64,000 nucleotides of DNA from CBDAPI01 sp965248635 (GCA_965248635.1 OZ252114.1:2728001-2792000), one strand, 5' to 3'; positions 24,882 to 33,579 are shown, numbered from the stretch's first letter. The notes: generated by a model from the letters alone, not told the origin. A program made the numbers and translations.

Positions 24882-24918
24882 AACCCGAGCGCCCAACTCT
24901 GACGCTCGCGGGTTTTCT
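24882..24918 (+). terminator. Rho-independent terminator after rsgA
   Basis: AACCCGAGCG and CGCTCGCGGGTT form a GC-rich stem with an 11-base loop, followed by a short T tract. Confidence 0.75.
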
Positions 24919-24994
24919 TCTCGTTCCGATTTCCCTTAAGATTGAGAATGCCTCCCCGGGGGGGTGAAATTCTCATGATTGCGGGGGAATATCG

Positions 24995-26485
24995 ATGGCG
25001 CTCTCGAGTCGACTCCATTCATTTGTCTTCATCCTGGCCCTTGTCGGTGGCACATCTCTCGGGGCCGGAGCCTCGAAGCCCTCTATCCTTCTGATCGATG
25101 GCGACGAGCGCCACCACGACCGGCGCGAAACCACTCCCGTGCTCAAGGCCATTCTCGCGCCTTACTTCGAGGTCTCCGTGGCCACGGTGGTGGACGGCCA
25201 GCCCTTCGCCCCCGACTTCTCTGGCTACGACGCCGTGGTTTCCACTTTCAACGACATGATCCGAGCGGGATTGCCTGAGGGCCGGCCCTGGCCCGAGCAG
25301 ACCATGGACAGGTTTGCCGGGTTTGTGCGCAGCGGGGGAGGCCTCGTCGTCATTCATGGGGCCAACAACTCCTTTCCGGAGTGGCCGGAGTACAACCGCA
25401 TGATCGGAGTCGGCGGCTGGAGGGGAAGGACCGAGAAGGATGGTCCGTATCTCCGCTTCCGAGACGGGAGGGTTGTGCGAGACACCTCTCCCGGTCGCGG
25501 GGGAAGCCACGGCTTTCGACATGAGTTCCTGGTCGTCGCGCGACAGCCCCACCATCCTATTCTGGAGGGGTTGCCCCGGTGGTGGATGCACGCTCGGGAT
25601 GAGTTGTACGATCGTCTCCGGGGACCGGCTGAGCAGGTGGAGGTGCTGGCGACGGCCTATTCCGAGATCTCGACCGGCGGCACCGGTGAGCACGAACCGA
25701 TGCTGATGACGGTCTCTTTTGGGGAAGGCCTTATCTTCCACACGGTTCTGGGTCACAACACCGTGGCCATGAGCGGTCTCGGCTTCCAGATCACGCTGTT
25801 ACGGGGTACGGAATGGGCTGCCACTGGACAGGTGACGATTCCGGCTTCCGGCGCGGACTTTCTGAATGATGAATACGCCGTCTACCGTGATCCCAGCGGG
25901 AAGGAAGAGGGTGTCTGGCTCTCCTTGTTCAATGGCCACACTCTGAAGGGGTGGGTCCAGAAAAACGGCCGGGCGACTTACAGCGTCGAGAAAGGCGTGA
26001 TCCTTGGGAAAACGGTTGAGGGAAGCCCCAACGCCTTCCTCTGTACCCGCCAGGACTACGCGGATTTCGAGCTCAAGTTTGAGGTGATGCTGGACGACCC
26101 CCTGAACTCTGGTGTTCAGATTCGCTCCCGGAGTCGGGTGGACTACAGCAACGGGCGCGTGCATGGGCCTCAGGTCGAGATTGCGACCGGCCCGGAGGGC
26201 AGCGCCGGGTATGTCTACTCGGAGGCCACCGGGAGAGGCTGGCTCAGCCAGGATCGCTCTCGTCAGGGTGTGTTCAAGAGTGGAGAGTGGAACCAGTACC
26301 GGGTGAGGGCAAAGGGCCCTCAGATCGAGACTTGGCTGAACGGTCTGAAGATCGCCGATCTGTTCGACGAAGACTCATTCCGTTCCGGCTTCATTGGGCT
26401 GCAGGTCCATCAAGTCCCGCAGGGAAGCGGTCCCTATGAAGTCCGGTGGAGAGCCCTGTTCCTGCGCCGGCTCGACCAGGAGTGA
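24995..26485 (+). CDS. Secreted ThuA plus DUF1080 (LamG-like) fusion protein
   Basis: The 496-residue protein has a signal peptide (residues 1-26, ending near GAGA). A ThuA/trehalose-utilisation-like Rossmann domain follows (about residues 28-275), with LLIDGDERHHDR and VIHGANNSF. The C-terminal DUF1080 beta-sandwich (about 300-490) shows LFNGHTLKGW, SGVQIRSR and GFIGLQVH. DUF1080 proteins are concanavalin-like folds linked to 3-keto-glycoside hydrolysis. The combination fits periplasmic handling of oxidised sugars, together with a Gfo/Idh/MocA-type oxidoreductase 3 kb away. The start has a GCGGGGGA site. Confidence 0.88.
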   Translation: MALSSRLHSFVFILALVGGTSLGAGASKPSILLIDGDERHHDRRETTPVLKAILAPYFEVSVATVVDGQPFAPDFSGYDAVVSTFNDMIRAGLPEGRPWPEQTMDRFAGFVRSGGGLVVIHGANNSFPEWPEYNRMIGVGGWRGRTEKDGPYLRFRDGRVVRDTSPGRGGSHGFRHEFLVVARQPHHPILEGLPRWWMHARDELYDRLRGPAEQVEVLATAYSEISTGGTGEHEPMLMTVSFGEGLIFHTVLGHNTVAMSGLGFQITLLRGTEWAATGQVTIPASGADFLNDEYAVYRDPSGKEEGVWLSLFNGHTLKGWVQKNGRATYSVEKGVILGKTVEGSPNAFLCTRQDYADFELKFEVMLDDPLNSGVQIRSRSRVDYSNGRVHGPQVEIATGPEGSAGYVYSEATGRGWLSQDRSRQGVFKSGEWNQYRVRAKGPQIETWLNGLKIADLFDEDSFRSGFIGLQVHQVPQGSGPYEVRWRALFLRRLDQE

Positions 26486-26516
26486 GCTCTCCGATGGGCA
26501 TGCCAGATTTTGGTTG

Positions 26517-26948
26517 ATGGTATCGGCCACCCGCGCCCGGGAAAACCGCAGATGGGGAATGGCGTGGGTACTGCTGACTGCTTCGCTGGCCGTGCACGTG
26601 CTCGACGAAGCTGTGAACGACTTTCTTGGCTTCTACAATCCTGCCGTTCTTTCTATCCGTGCCAGCTTCCCCTGGCTGCCGCTTCCGGTTTTCGATTTTG
26701 CGACCTGGCTTTCTCTTCTGATCTTTGCAGTAGTCGCGCTGCTTCTCCTCAGTGTTCTGGTCTTTAGAGGGAAGTGGGGAATGAAACCCGTCGCCTACAT
26801 CTATGGCGGGTTGATGGTCGCCAACGCGCTGCTTCATGGTTTTCTCGCGCTCTGGTACGGGCAATTTCTTGCGGGTGCCTGGTCCTCTCCATTGCTTCTG
26901 GCCTGCTCGCTCTACCTGCTCAAGTCGATTCCCGGGCCCAGGCCCTGA
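26517..26948 (+). CDS. Four-TM membrane protein, HXXEE-like
   Basis: The 143-residue protein has about four membrane segments. The first contains SLAVHVLDEAVNDF, which resembles the HXXEE family signature with Asp in place of the first Glu, and a later segment holds NALLHGFLALW. The ATG at 26517 is weakly supported; the gene begins 31 bases after the ThuA/DUF1080 stop and could be co-transcribed. No function is known. Right after its stop a damaged phosphate-transporter gene begins. Confidence 0.6.
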   Translation: MVSATRARENRRWGMAWVLLTASLAVHVLDEAVNDFLGFYNPAVLSIRASFPWLPLPVFDFATWLSLLIFAVVALLLLSVLVFRGKWGMKPVAYIYGGLMVANALLHGFLALWYGQFLAGAWSSPLLLACSLYLLKSIPGPRP

Positions 26949-27434
26949 GGTGTGAGTGTCTCGAAGACGATCCTCCGGCGCTGGTTCAGCTCGAGGCCAA
27001 CGGAGTGATGAAGCTGAGGGCCAGTGGCGTGACTCTGACTGCCGATCAGCTCCAGCGGTGCGAAGAGCGTTACCAGGGCCGGCTACTGGGATTCGATGCC
27101 AACCAGTCTCTCCCTGGTTGGGATTGTGATGGCGATTGGCGGACTCTTGGGCGCCCGCAGGGTGGCCGTTACCATGAGCGACCGCATCGTGGAGATGAAC
27201 CACGGTCAAGGCTTCACAGCTAATCTGGTAACGGCTTTCCTGGTGACCGTTGCTTCGCGCCTCGGGATTCCTGTCTCCACGACTCACGTTTCCTGTGGAA
27301 GCCTCTTCGGCCTGGGGGCGGTGACAGGGACGGCCCGCTGGGAGATGATCCTGGGCATCACCCTGGCCTGGGTCGTGACCCTGTCGGTAGCGGCCTTGCT
27401 CGCGGCCGTGGTGGCTGTTGTCTCGATAGGGTGA
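26949..27434 (+). pseudogene. PiT-family phosphate transporter remnant
   Basis: The last third of a PiT (Pfam PHO4) permease is recognisable as GIVMAIGGLLGARRVA, then GQGFTANLV, ASRLGIPVSTTHVS and GSLFGLGAVTG from about 27096 to the stop at 27434. Before it, in another frame, a hydrophilic loop typical of the middle of such proteins reads CECLEDDPPALVQLEANG and TLTADQLQRCEERYQG. The N-terminal half is absent and a frame change with loss of the joining membrane helices lies near 27095. It is not a functional transporter. Confidence 0.75.
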
Positions 27435-27475
27435 GCGCTCGTTGTCACTCACGCCTGTTCATGGTTACTGGTTAC

Positions 27476-28519
27476 CTAAAACAAAGCTTTCTGGTCCGGA
27501 AGGCCCGGTCTTCTGAAACTGGAGGTGCAGACGTCCAGGGTCCTACAGCCCAGTCCAAGCCTTTTGCGAGTTGCCCGGAAGAGTCCCTGAATCTGTTCGG
27601 CGTAGACACCCTCCCCCCTCATTCGCGTGGCGAATCCGGGATCATTCAGCTTCCCCGAACGGACTTCTCGAAAGCGGTTGAGGACACGCCGGGCCCGCTC
27701 TGGAAAATGGCGTTGGAGCCAGGCGGCAAACAGTTCTCTCACTCCATGGGGCAGTCTCAGCAGAATGTAGCTTGCGTCGAAGGCCCCGGCCCTGGCCGCC
27801 TGTTCCAGGATGGCCGGGATCTCGTGCTCGGTCAGGCCAGGGATTACCGGCGCCACCAGCACCCGAACGGGGATTCCATGGCCGGTCAGTTCCGACACGG
27901 CCCGCATCCTGCGGGCCGGGGTCGATGCGCGAGGCTCCAGGACTCTCTGCAGGCTTGCATTCAGAGTGGTTATGGAGACATTGACGATAACTGCACGCCA
28001 TCCGGCCAGCTCCTTGAGAAGATCGATGTCGCGGGTAACCAGATGGTTCTTGGTCACAATGATCACCGGATTTCGAAAGTCTTTGAAGACCTCGAGACAG
28101 CGCCGGGTCAATCCCAGCTCACGCTCGATGGGCTGGTAGGGGTCGGTATTTCCACTGAGTGCAACTGGTTGAGGTTGCCAGCGGGGGGACATCAGTTCTC
28201 GACGCAACAGAAGCGGGGCGTCTTCCTTGACCAGAATCCTGGTTTCGAAATCGAGCCCCGCAGAAAAACCCAGGTATTCATGGGTCGGCCTGGCGTAACA
28301 GTAGATGCAGCCGTGTTCACAGCCCCGGTAGGGGTTGAGACTGACATCGAACCCCACGTCGGGACTGTTGTTGTAGCTGAGAACGGACCGGCTCGGGTCA
28401 GCCAAGAACCGGGTGGTCGTCTTTGCTGGGCCGGTGCCTTCGTCCCGGCAGAAATGGATGGGTTCGAAGCGGTTTCCGGGGTTTTGACTGGTGCCGCGAC
28501 CTTTCAGATCCATATTCAC
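27476..28519 (-). CDS. PA0069-type radical SAM protein
   Basis: The 347-residue protein has the radical SAM cluster motif CEHGCIYCYAR at about residues 68-78, which binds a [4Fe-4S] cluster and SAM. The preceding SLNPYRGCEHGC and the following SGNTDPYQPIE match the PA0069/SplB-related group, whose substrate is unknown. A conserved C-terminal part follows with TRMRGEGVYAEQI. The start ATG at 28519 is preceded by a word-repeat and an inverted-repeat element. It is convergent with the broken phosphate-transporter gene. Confidence 0.88.
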   Translation of the reverse strand: MNMDLKGRGTSQNPGNRFEPIHFCRDEGTGPAKTTTRFLADPSRSVLSYNNSPDVGFDVSLNPYRGCEHGCIYCYARPTHEYLGFSAGLDFETRILVKEDAPLLLRRELMSPRWQPQPVALSGNTDPYQPIERELGLTRRCLEVFKDFRNPVIIVTKNHLVTRDIDLLKELAGWRAVIVNVSITTLNASLQRVLEPRASTPARRMRAVSELTGHGIPVRVLVAPVIPGLTEHEIPAILEQAARAGAFDASYILLRLPHGVRELFAAWLQRHFPERARRVLNRFREVRSGKLNDPGFATRMRGEGVYAEQIQGLFRATRKRLGLGCRTLDVCTSSFRRPGLPDQKALF

Positions 28520-28542
28520 CTTTTATTCACTCATCTTAACCC

Positions 28543-28572
28543 AAAATGGGTTCTGGGTTCTGGGTTCTGAGG
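28543..28572. repeat. Heptamer word-repeat array
   Basis: Four ggttctg-type words in a row (aaaatggg ttctggg ttctggg ttctgag), period 7. Confidence 0.75.
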
Positions 28573-28589
28573 TGGCCGCAAACGCCGAA

Positions 28590-28658
28590 AAACGGAGCCC
28601 CGACCGTATGGGAGGGGAGATCCTTGTTCTCTGGTCGCTCACGCTCCCGGCTCCGTTT
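28590..28658. repeat. 69-bp inverted-repeat element
   Basis: AAACGGAGCC and its exact reverse complement GGCTCCGTTT bound 49 bases of intervening sequence that has no coding content. It lies inside the repeat-filled gap between the radical SAM gene and xthA. A short hairpin element or MITE remnant is possible. Confidence 0.5.
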
Positions 28659-28695
28659 GAAGTGTCCTTCCCGAGGCGCCTGCCACATTCCAAAT

Positions 28696-28748
28696 CGAAT
28701 CCTTGATCCGAACACCTTCAACTTTCAGACTCCAACCCTTAATCTGTA
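28696..28748. repeat. Heptamer word-repeat array
   Basis: ccttcaactttcagactccaacccttaat words precede the xthA start. Period 7 with substitutions. Confidence 0.65.
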
Positions 28749-28752
28749 AGAG

Positions 28753-29529
28753 ATGCGTATCGCTACCTGGAACATCAATGGCCTGCGGGCCCGACTTGAT
28801 TTTGTCCTGCACTGGCTTCGATCGAGGAAGCCGGACATCGTGGGGCTGCAGGAACTCAAGGTCACTGAGGACCAGTTTCCTTTTGAAGCGTTCGAGTCCG
28901 AAGGATATTCCGCCGTGGTCGAAGCCCAAAAAGCCTGGAACGGGGTCGCCATCCTGAGCCGCCAGACTCCCGGGCCGGGCCAGAAGGGACTTCCGGGAGA
29001 GGAGAGCCTAGGGGCACGGCTCGTGGAGGCGCAAGTCGGAGACCTGACCTTCATCACCGTGTATTGCCCCAACGGCAAACATGTGGGCCACCCCGATTTC
29101 CCTCGCAAGCTGACCTGGTTTGATTCTCTGGCGAGGTATCTGGGCAACCACCACTCCCTGAAGCAGCCTCTGATTCTCTGCGGTGACCTAAATCTTTGTC
29201 CGGCCCCCATAGACAGCTGGAGCGAGGAGGGCCTCGAAGGTCAGATTTTTCACACCAGAGAGGAGAGGAAACGCTTTCAGGATTTACGAAAGTTGGGTCT
29301 CGTCGATCTCTTCCGTGAACTCTATCCTCGCGAACAGAAGTTCTCTTGGTGGGACTACCGGGCAGGATCTTTTCATCGCAATCAGGGTCTCAGGATCGAT
29401 TTCCTACTGGCCACACCACCTGTCCTGGATCGGGTGACAGAAGTTCTAATCGATCGTGACTATCGAAAGAAAAAGAACGGAATGATCGCCTCCGATCACG
29501 CTCCCGTCTTGGCCGACCTGGACTGGTAG
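28753..29529 (+). CDS. xthA: Exodeoxyribonuclease III
   Basis: XthA is an AP endonuclease and 3'-5' exonuclease in base-excision repair. The 258-residue protein shows the endonuclease/exonuclease/phosphatase motifs in order: WNINGLRAR, LQELK with the metal-binding Glu, CGDLNLCP, WWDYRAGSF and the final SDHAPV. Length and motifs match the XthA branch. It starts directly after a word-repeat array, without a clear ribosome site, and is flanked by genes of unrelated function. Confidence 0.93.
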   Translation: MRIATWNINGLRARLDFVLHWLRSRKPDIVGLQELKVTEDQFPFEAFESEGYSAVVEAQKAWNGVAILSRQTPGPGQKGLPGEESLGARLVEAQVGDLTFITVYCPNGKHVGHPDFPRKLTWFDSLARYLGNHHSLKQPLILCGDLNLCPAPIDSWSEEGLEGQIFHTREERKRFQDLRKLGLVDLFRELYPREQKFSWWDYRAGSFHRNQGLRIDFLLATPPVLDRVTEVLIDRDYRKKKNGMIASDHAPVLADLDW

Positions 29530-29567
29530 AGGACGGCCCAGGTCAAGTCGAACGTCCCCGACCGGAC

Positions 29568-29604
29568 AACCTGGAACTCGGAACTCGGAACCCGGAACTC
29601 GGCC
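29568..29604. repeat. Heptamer word-repeat array
   Basis: ggaactc, ggaactc, ggaaccc, ggaactc words with exact period 7 lie between xthA and the end of the oxidoreductase gene. Confidence 0.85.
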
Positions 29605-29605
29605 G

Positions 29606-30919
29606 TCAGGCCATCCGCTCCTTCTCAAAGTCCCAGGAGACCATCGTTTCTTCTTCGGCTGAGGTGTTGATCAAATGAGCACAGGAGGCCGCGCGGTGAC
29701 CAATGAGAGCATTCTCAACCGGCTGTTTTCTCGACTTCACAGACTCCAGGAAATTCACGAAATGGTTGTAGGTGGCCGATCTTCCCTGTCCATGCCAGGT
29801 CTCAGCCCCGTCTGACATGGTGGAGGCCCAAGTCGACGGGCTCTCCATCTTCTGGACTTTCGGGTCACTGTAGTAGGCATCCTCCAACTCTCGTGTCCAG
29901 GATCGGACGACCCAGCGATTGTCTTCATGGACATTTTCTGGCGTGAAGACGAGAGCGGACCCCCGAAACGACAGGGTGCCTTCCGTTCCCAGAATCTCGA
30001 AGCCGGACTCTGCGCTCGACTGGTTGTTGAATGTCGAGCTGAGGTTGGCAGTGAATCCTTCGGGATAGACCAGGATGGCGTTGATCGTATCCGGGACGTC
30101 CCGGGACTCCTTCCAGCGATACAGCTGACCGCTGGCCACAGCACTCTGGGGCATTTTCGCCCCTGTTACATAGTGAATGGTGGTCACCAGGTGAACAAAG
30201 AGATCGGTGGCTATCCCACCTGAATAGTCCCCGTAGCACCGCCACCGAAAGAAACGTTCCAGGCTGAAAGGATGTCGTGGAGCTCGTCCCAGAAACTGTT
30301 CCCAGTTGACGGTCCTGGGTGAGGCATCCGGCGGGATCGGGTAAAGCCAGGCTCCACTGGCGGTATTTCTGTTGTAGCTGGCCCGGATCATCGTAATCCT
30401 GCCCAGTCGGCCTTCTTTGATCAGTTGCCGGGCTTTCTGCTGGGTAGCTGAGCTGATCCCCTGGCTTCCAACCATAAGCATTCGCTTCGTCCGCTTGACT
30501 GCCTCAATGATTTCCAGGCCTTCGTCGATAGTGTAGGTCAGCGGCTTTTCAATGTAGACGTCTTTTCCAGCTTCTACAGCGTCGACCGCCATGTCGCGGT
30601 GCCAGTGATCGGGTGAACCAATCACGACTGTGTCGACATCCTGGCGGTCGAGGACTTCCTGGTAGTGATGATGGATCTGGGCCCGGCCACCGGTCCTCTC
30701 TCTGACTCTCAGGGCGCGGCCCGTGTAGGCGTCACAGACGGCCACCACCTCAACTCCAGGGATCGTGACCATCTCATCCACAATCTGCTGGGCTCTGGCT
30801 CCGGATCCCAGAACCCCAACCGTAACCCGGTCACTGGGAGGAATCGGCCCGGCCTGGGACATGGACACATGGGCAATCGTTCCGGCGGCTGCACTGCTCT
30901 TCAAGAACTGACGTCGATT
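29606..30919 (-). CDS. Gfo/Idh/MocA oxidoreductase with Tat-like signal
   Basis: The 437-residue protein starts MNRRQFLKSSAAAGTIAH, a twin-arginine-type signal, then has an NAD(P) Rossmann fold (VGVLGSGARAQQI) and the family motif EKPLTYTIDEGL with the catalytic-region Lys. The C-terminal domain is of the large beta-sheet type. Members of this exported branch oxidise or isomerise sugars. The ATG at 30919 is chosen because the Tat motif then sits at the N-terminus; an ATG 11 codons upstream is possible. Substrate unknown; the ThuA/DUF1080 protein nearby suggests a 3-keto sugar path. Confidence 0.87.
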   Translation of the reverse strand, partial: NRRQFLKSSAAAGTIAHVSMSQAGPIPPSDRVTVGVLGSGARAQQIVDEMVTIPGVEVVAVCDAYTGRALRVRERTGGRAQIHHHYQEVLDRQDVDTVVIGSPDHWHRDMAVDAVEAGKDVYIEKPLTYTIDEGLEIIEAVKRTKRMLMVGSQGISSATQQKARQLIKEGRLGRITMIRASYNRNTASGAWLYPIPPDASPRTVNWEQFLGRAPRHPFSLERFFRWRCYGDYSGGIATDLFVHLVTTIHYVTGAKMPQSAVASGQLYRWKESRDVPDTINAILVYPEGFTANLSSTFNNQSSAESGFEILGTEGTLSFRGSALVFTPENVHEDNRWVVRSWTRELEDAYYSDPKVQKMESPSTWASTMSDGAETWHGQGRSATYNHFVNFLESVKSRKQPVENALIGHRAASCAHLINTSAEEETMVSWDFEKERMA

Positions 30920-31016
30920 CATACCGACCAAGATACTCATTGCAGATTGCAAATTCCAGACGGGAGATGGCAGCAGGCTGGCCCCTGTTGTCTCGTTCTT
31001 GTCACCCTATCCATGC

Positions 31017-31060
31017 ACGATTCCAACCTCCAACCTCCAACCTCCAACCTCCAACCTTCC
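31017..31060. repeat. Heptamer word-repeat array
   Basis: aacctcc occurs four times in tandem and then aaccttc, and the array stops at the edge of a gene remnant. Period 7. Confidence 0.9.
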
Positions 31061-31062
31061 AG

Positions 31063-31302
31063 GGTCGCATTCTCAACACGCTGGGGATTCTGGAGTGGCA
31101 GCAGAAGGAGTATGAAAGGGCCTTGAAGTGCTATCAGGAGGGTCTCGAAATCTTTCTGGAACTGGAGGACTTGGCTCATCAGGGATTCGAGTACGATGGC
31201 CCCGAGGAAGAGTCGATTCGAGACCATGCTCGCAGGGCCGGACTCCCCGCCGATCGGATTACGCGCGTCGAGTTGGAAATCAATCCCCAGATGTTTGTCT
31301 GA
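31063..31302 (+). pseudogene. TPR-protein remnant
   Basis: Directly after the array an open frame without its own good start reads ILNTLGILEWQQKEYERAL and CYQEGLEIFLELEDLAHQ, a TPR helix pair. A short acidic C-terminal part ending ELEINPQMFV follows. The upstream part of the gene is missing and replaced by the word repeats, so this is the 3' end of a truncated gene. The end of the protein does not match a family I recognise. Confidence 0.55.
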
Positions 31303-31323
31303 AGGTGAACCCTCGGACAGGGC

Positions 31324-32493
31324 TCATCCCCAGCGCGGCTTTTCGTCAAAATCGACCCCCAGGGCAGTCTTGGCAACGAATTCCCGCGTCAGCATGGAAT
31401 TGGCCGGGTGGAGCCTGCCCAGACGTGCGTCCCGGAACAGACGCTCGAAATCGCTTTTCCGGAAAATACCGAATCCCCCAATGACGTCGAGTGCCTGATC
31501 GACCACCCGCCAGGATCCCTCTACAGCCCTATACTTGGCGGAGACGATCTTGAGAGGCCAGTTTCCCCCGTGGTCCACCCCATCTGACCAGTCTGCTGCA
31601 ATCCGGTCGAGGTGGGGCTCGATCGATTCCAGCTCGATGGCCATTTCGGCAATCAGGTGCTGGATGCCGGCGTGATGGGCCATCGTACGAGAGAGCGCCA
31701 GTGATTTCTTGTTCTTGACGGAATCGACCGTAATGTCGAATACCCTGCGGGCCAGCCCGTAGTACACGTTCCCGAAGCCCAGCAGCCCCCAGGCAAAGAT
31801 CCCCAGGACGAACAGATCCACTCCAGCGGCACCCGGTGGCACGACTCGGGCAATGAGTTCGTCGGGTACGAAGACATTCTCGAGCAGCGTATCCTCACTC
31901 GTCGTGGCTCTCATTCCCATCACATCCCAGGCTTCCTTGATCTCACTTCCCTCACTTCCGCGAGGCATGAACGCGTGCACAATCCGGGGATTCTCCGGGT
32001 CGCTCGAGTCGGTTCCGTGAAGGCCCAGGTAGGTCCAGACCGGAGTCAGACTTCCGAAGGACTTCTTTCCGGTGAAGCGATAGCCCCCCTCGACTCTCCG
32101 GGCCTGTGTGGTGGAGTAAAGAACCGGGATATCGTTGCCCGTCTCCGCGTGACCAGCTGCAAACACTTCCCCCTCAACGGCCTTCTTCAGGAGCCATTCG
32201 AGTGATGTATCTCCCGATCGCCACAAGTCAGCTGCCAGCCCCGTCCAGTAAAGATGCATGTTCAAGGCCAGGGCGGTGGGAGCCGCGTAGTAGGCCAGGG
32301 CCCGCTGCTCTCGACAAAGTTCGGCCAGAGTCAATCCTTTGCCACCGAACTCTTCAGGAACGGCGAGCGTCAAGTACCCGGCCTTCTTCAGATCATCGAA
32401 ATCTTCAGAGAAAAAGCGATTCTCCTGGTCGTACCGGGGAGCTCGCTCCCAGCATCTTTCGAGTAGCTCCAGGCTCAGAAAATCAGATTTCAT
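31324..32493 (-). CDS. Acyl-CoA dehydrogenase family protein
   Basis: The 389-residue flavoprotein has the acyl-CoA dehydrogenase order: N-terminal helical domain with VPEEFGGKGLTLAELCREQRA, the FAD/beta domain with GYRFTGKKSFGSLTP and MGMRATTSEDTLLENVFVP, and the C-terminal helical domain with ALDVIGGFGIFRKSDFERLFRD. The GGKG/GMRAT pattern resembles the 4-hydroxyphenylacetate-hydroxylase-like/DszC branch as much as true fatty-acid dehydrogenases, so the substrate is open. The ATG at 32493 follows a short leader. Confidence 0.88.
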   Translation of the reverse strand: MKSDFLSLELLERCWERAPRYDQENRFFSEDFDDLKKAGYLTLAVPEEFGGKGLTLAELCREQRALAYYAAPTALALNMHLYWTGLAADLWRSGDTSLEWLLKKAVEGEVFAAGHAETGNDIPVLYSTTQARRVEGGYRFTGKKSFGSLTPVWTYLGLHGTDSSDPENPRIVHAFMPRGSEGSEIKEAWDVMGMRATTSEDTLLENVFVPDELIARVVPPGAAGVDLFVLGIFAWGLLGFGNVYYGLARRVFDITVDSVKNKKSLALSRTMAHHAGIQHLIAEMAIELESIEPHLDRIAADWSDGVDHGGNWPLKIVSAKYRAVEGSWRVVDQALDVIGGFGIFRKSDFERLFRDARLGRLHPANSMLTREFVAKTALGVDFDEKPRWG

Positions 32494-32584
32494 GTGGGTC
32501 TCTCTCCTGATTTGTGGTTTGTTTGTGGATAGTTTACTTCAGTTGTCGATCGGGCTACAGCGGACTGCAAGGGGGCCCCAGGAG

Positions 32585-32590
32585 TATAAT
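32585..32590 (+). promoter_or_regulatory. Candidate -10 box before the radical SAM remnant
   Basis: TATAAT 6 bases before the GTG at 32597, in the same place as in several other genes of this window. Confidence 0.4.
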
Positions 32591-32596
32591 GCCCGG

Positions 32597-32833
32597 GTGC
32601 TTCAGCCCAATTCCATTGCCATCAACCTGGAGCCCACCTTCCGTTGCAATTTGTTCTGCGAAATGTGCCCCCGTTTCTCCAGCGTGGATCCGCATCTGGA
32701 CATGTCAATGGAAACCTACTCGCGCATCGTCGACGCGATGCACCTGGCTCACACCGTCGACTTTACAGGATGGCGAGAGCCGATGCTTCATCCTCACATC
32801 TACGACATGGCGATCGTCCAGTCTCGAGCGTGA
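32597..32833 (+). pseudogene. Truncated radical SAM protein
   Basis: From a GTG at 32597 the frame reads AINLEPTFRCNLFCEMCPRF, a CxxxCxxC radical SAM cluster motif of the SPASM/MoaA-like kind. It continues to LAHTVDFTGWREPMLHPHIY and then stops after 78 residues. Real members are 300 residues or longer, so the C-terminal three quarters are lost. A word-repeat array begins at the end of the remnant and leads into the next gene. Confidence 0.75.
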
Positions 32834-32835
32834 GC

Positions 32836-32870
32836 CGTGGAACCTGAAACGTGGAACGTGGAATCGGAGT
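32836..32870. repeat. Word-repeat array fused to the 5' end of the HAD gene
   Basis: cgtggaacctgaaacgtggaacgtggaat has the ggaac-type words with period 7 and joins the radical SAM remnant to the HAD hydrolase gene. It is read as the first codons of that gene. Confidence 0.75.
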
Positions 32871-33532
32871 CGCGCCAGCGACCCGGGTTGGCCATCTTCG
32901 ACCTGGACCACACTCTGATCGGCGGAGACAGCGACTCTTTGTGGTTGGAGTTTCTCGCTTCCAAGGGACATCTGGACGAGGACTCTCTGAACAGGAATAC
33001 AGACTACTATCGAGACTACCTGGAGGGAAGCCTCGACATGCAGGCATTCCTTGCCTTTCAACTCGAGAATCTTTCCCGCATGCCCCTGGGAGAGTTGAAG
33101 TCACTCAGGCAGGAGTTCCTGGAGGACTGCATTCGTCCTATCGTTCTGCCCAGGGCCCAATCGCTGGTAAGACAGCACGAAGAACAGGGACATGAGACCC
33201 TGATCGTTACGGCCACGAATCGCTTCGTGACGGAGCCGATAGCGGAGCTGTTCGGGATTCGAGATCTGATTGCCGTTGATTTGGAGATGGTGGAAGGAAG
33301 GCTCACCGGTCGGCCCCTTGGAATCCCCAGTTTTCGCGAGGGAAAGGTGAAGCGCTTGCAGGTGTGGCTGCTTGACCGGCGGTGGTCGCCCCGCCGGATG
33401 TGGTTTTACTCCGACAGTCACAACGACCTTCCGCTTCTCCGTGAAGTCGACCACCCGGTTGCAGTGGATCCAGACCCCCGGCTCAGAAAAGAAGCTGCTG
33501 CTCGCGGTTGGCCGGTCATCAGCCTTCGATGA
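32837..33532 (+). CDS. HAD-superfamily hydrolase, subfamily IB
   Basis: The 231-residue protein has the HAD nucleophile motif AIFDLDHTL (Asp21 and Asp23 by this start), motif II in LIVTATNRF, a Lys in the region FREGKVKRL and the acidic motif YSDSHNDLPLL. Family members are phosphoserine phosphatase-like enzymes acting on small phosphates in the cytoplasm. The predicted first 17 residues are encoded by a word-repeat array; GTG 32858 or TTG 32888 are in-frame alternatives nearer the domain. The domain is certain, the start is not. Confidence 0.85.
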   Translation: MEPETWNVESESRQRPGLAIFDLDHTLIGGDSDSLWLEFLASKGHLDEDSLNRNTDYYRDYLEGSLDMQAFLAFQLENLSRMPLGELKSLRQEFLEDCIRPIVLPRAQSLVRQHEEQGHETLIVTATNRFVTEPIAELFGIRDLIAVDLEMVEGRLTGRPLGIPSFREGKVKRLQVWLLDRRWSPRRMWFYSDSHNDLPLLREVDHPVAVDPDPRLRKEAAARGWPVISLR

Positions 33533-33552
33533 CTCCGCTGCTGCATAAATCC

Positions 33553-33579
33553 TTGACCTTTCTCTCCACAACATATAAA
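33553..33579 (+). promoter_or_regulatory. Candidate promoter of the second Mo hydroxylase operon
   Basis: TTGACC and TATAAA with 15 bases between them lie 50 bases before the start of the 2Fe-2S subunit gene. The spacing is shorter than the usual 17. Confidence 0.4.
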
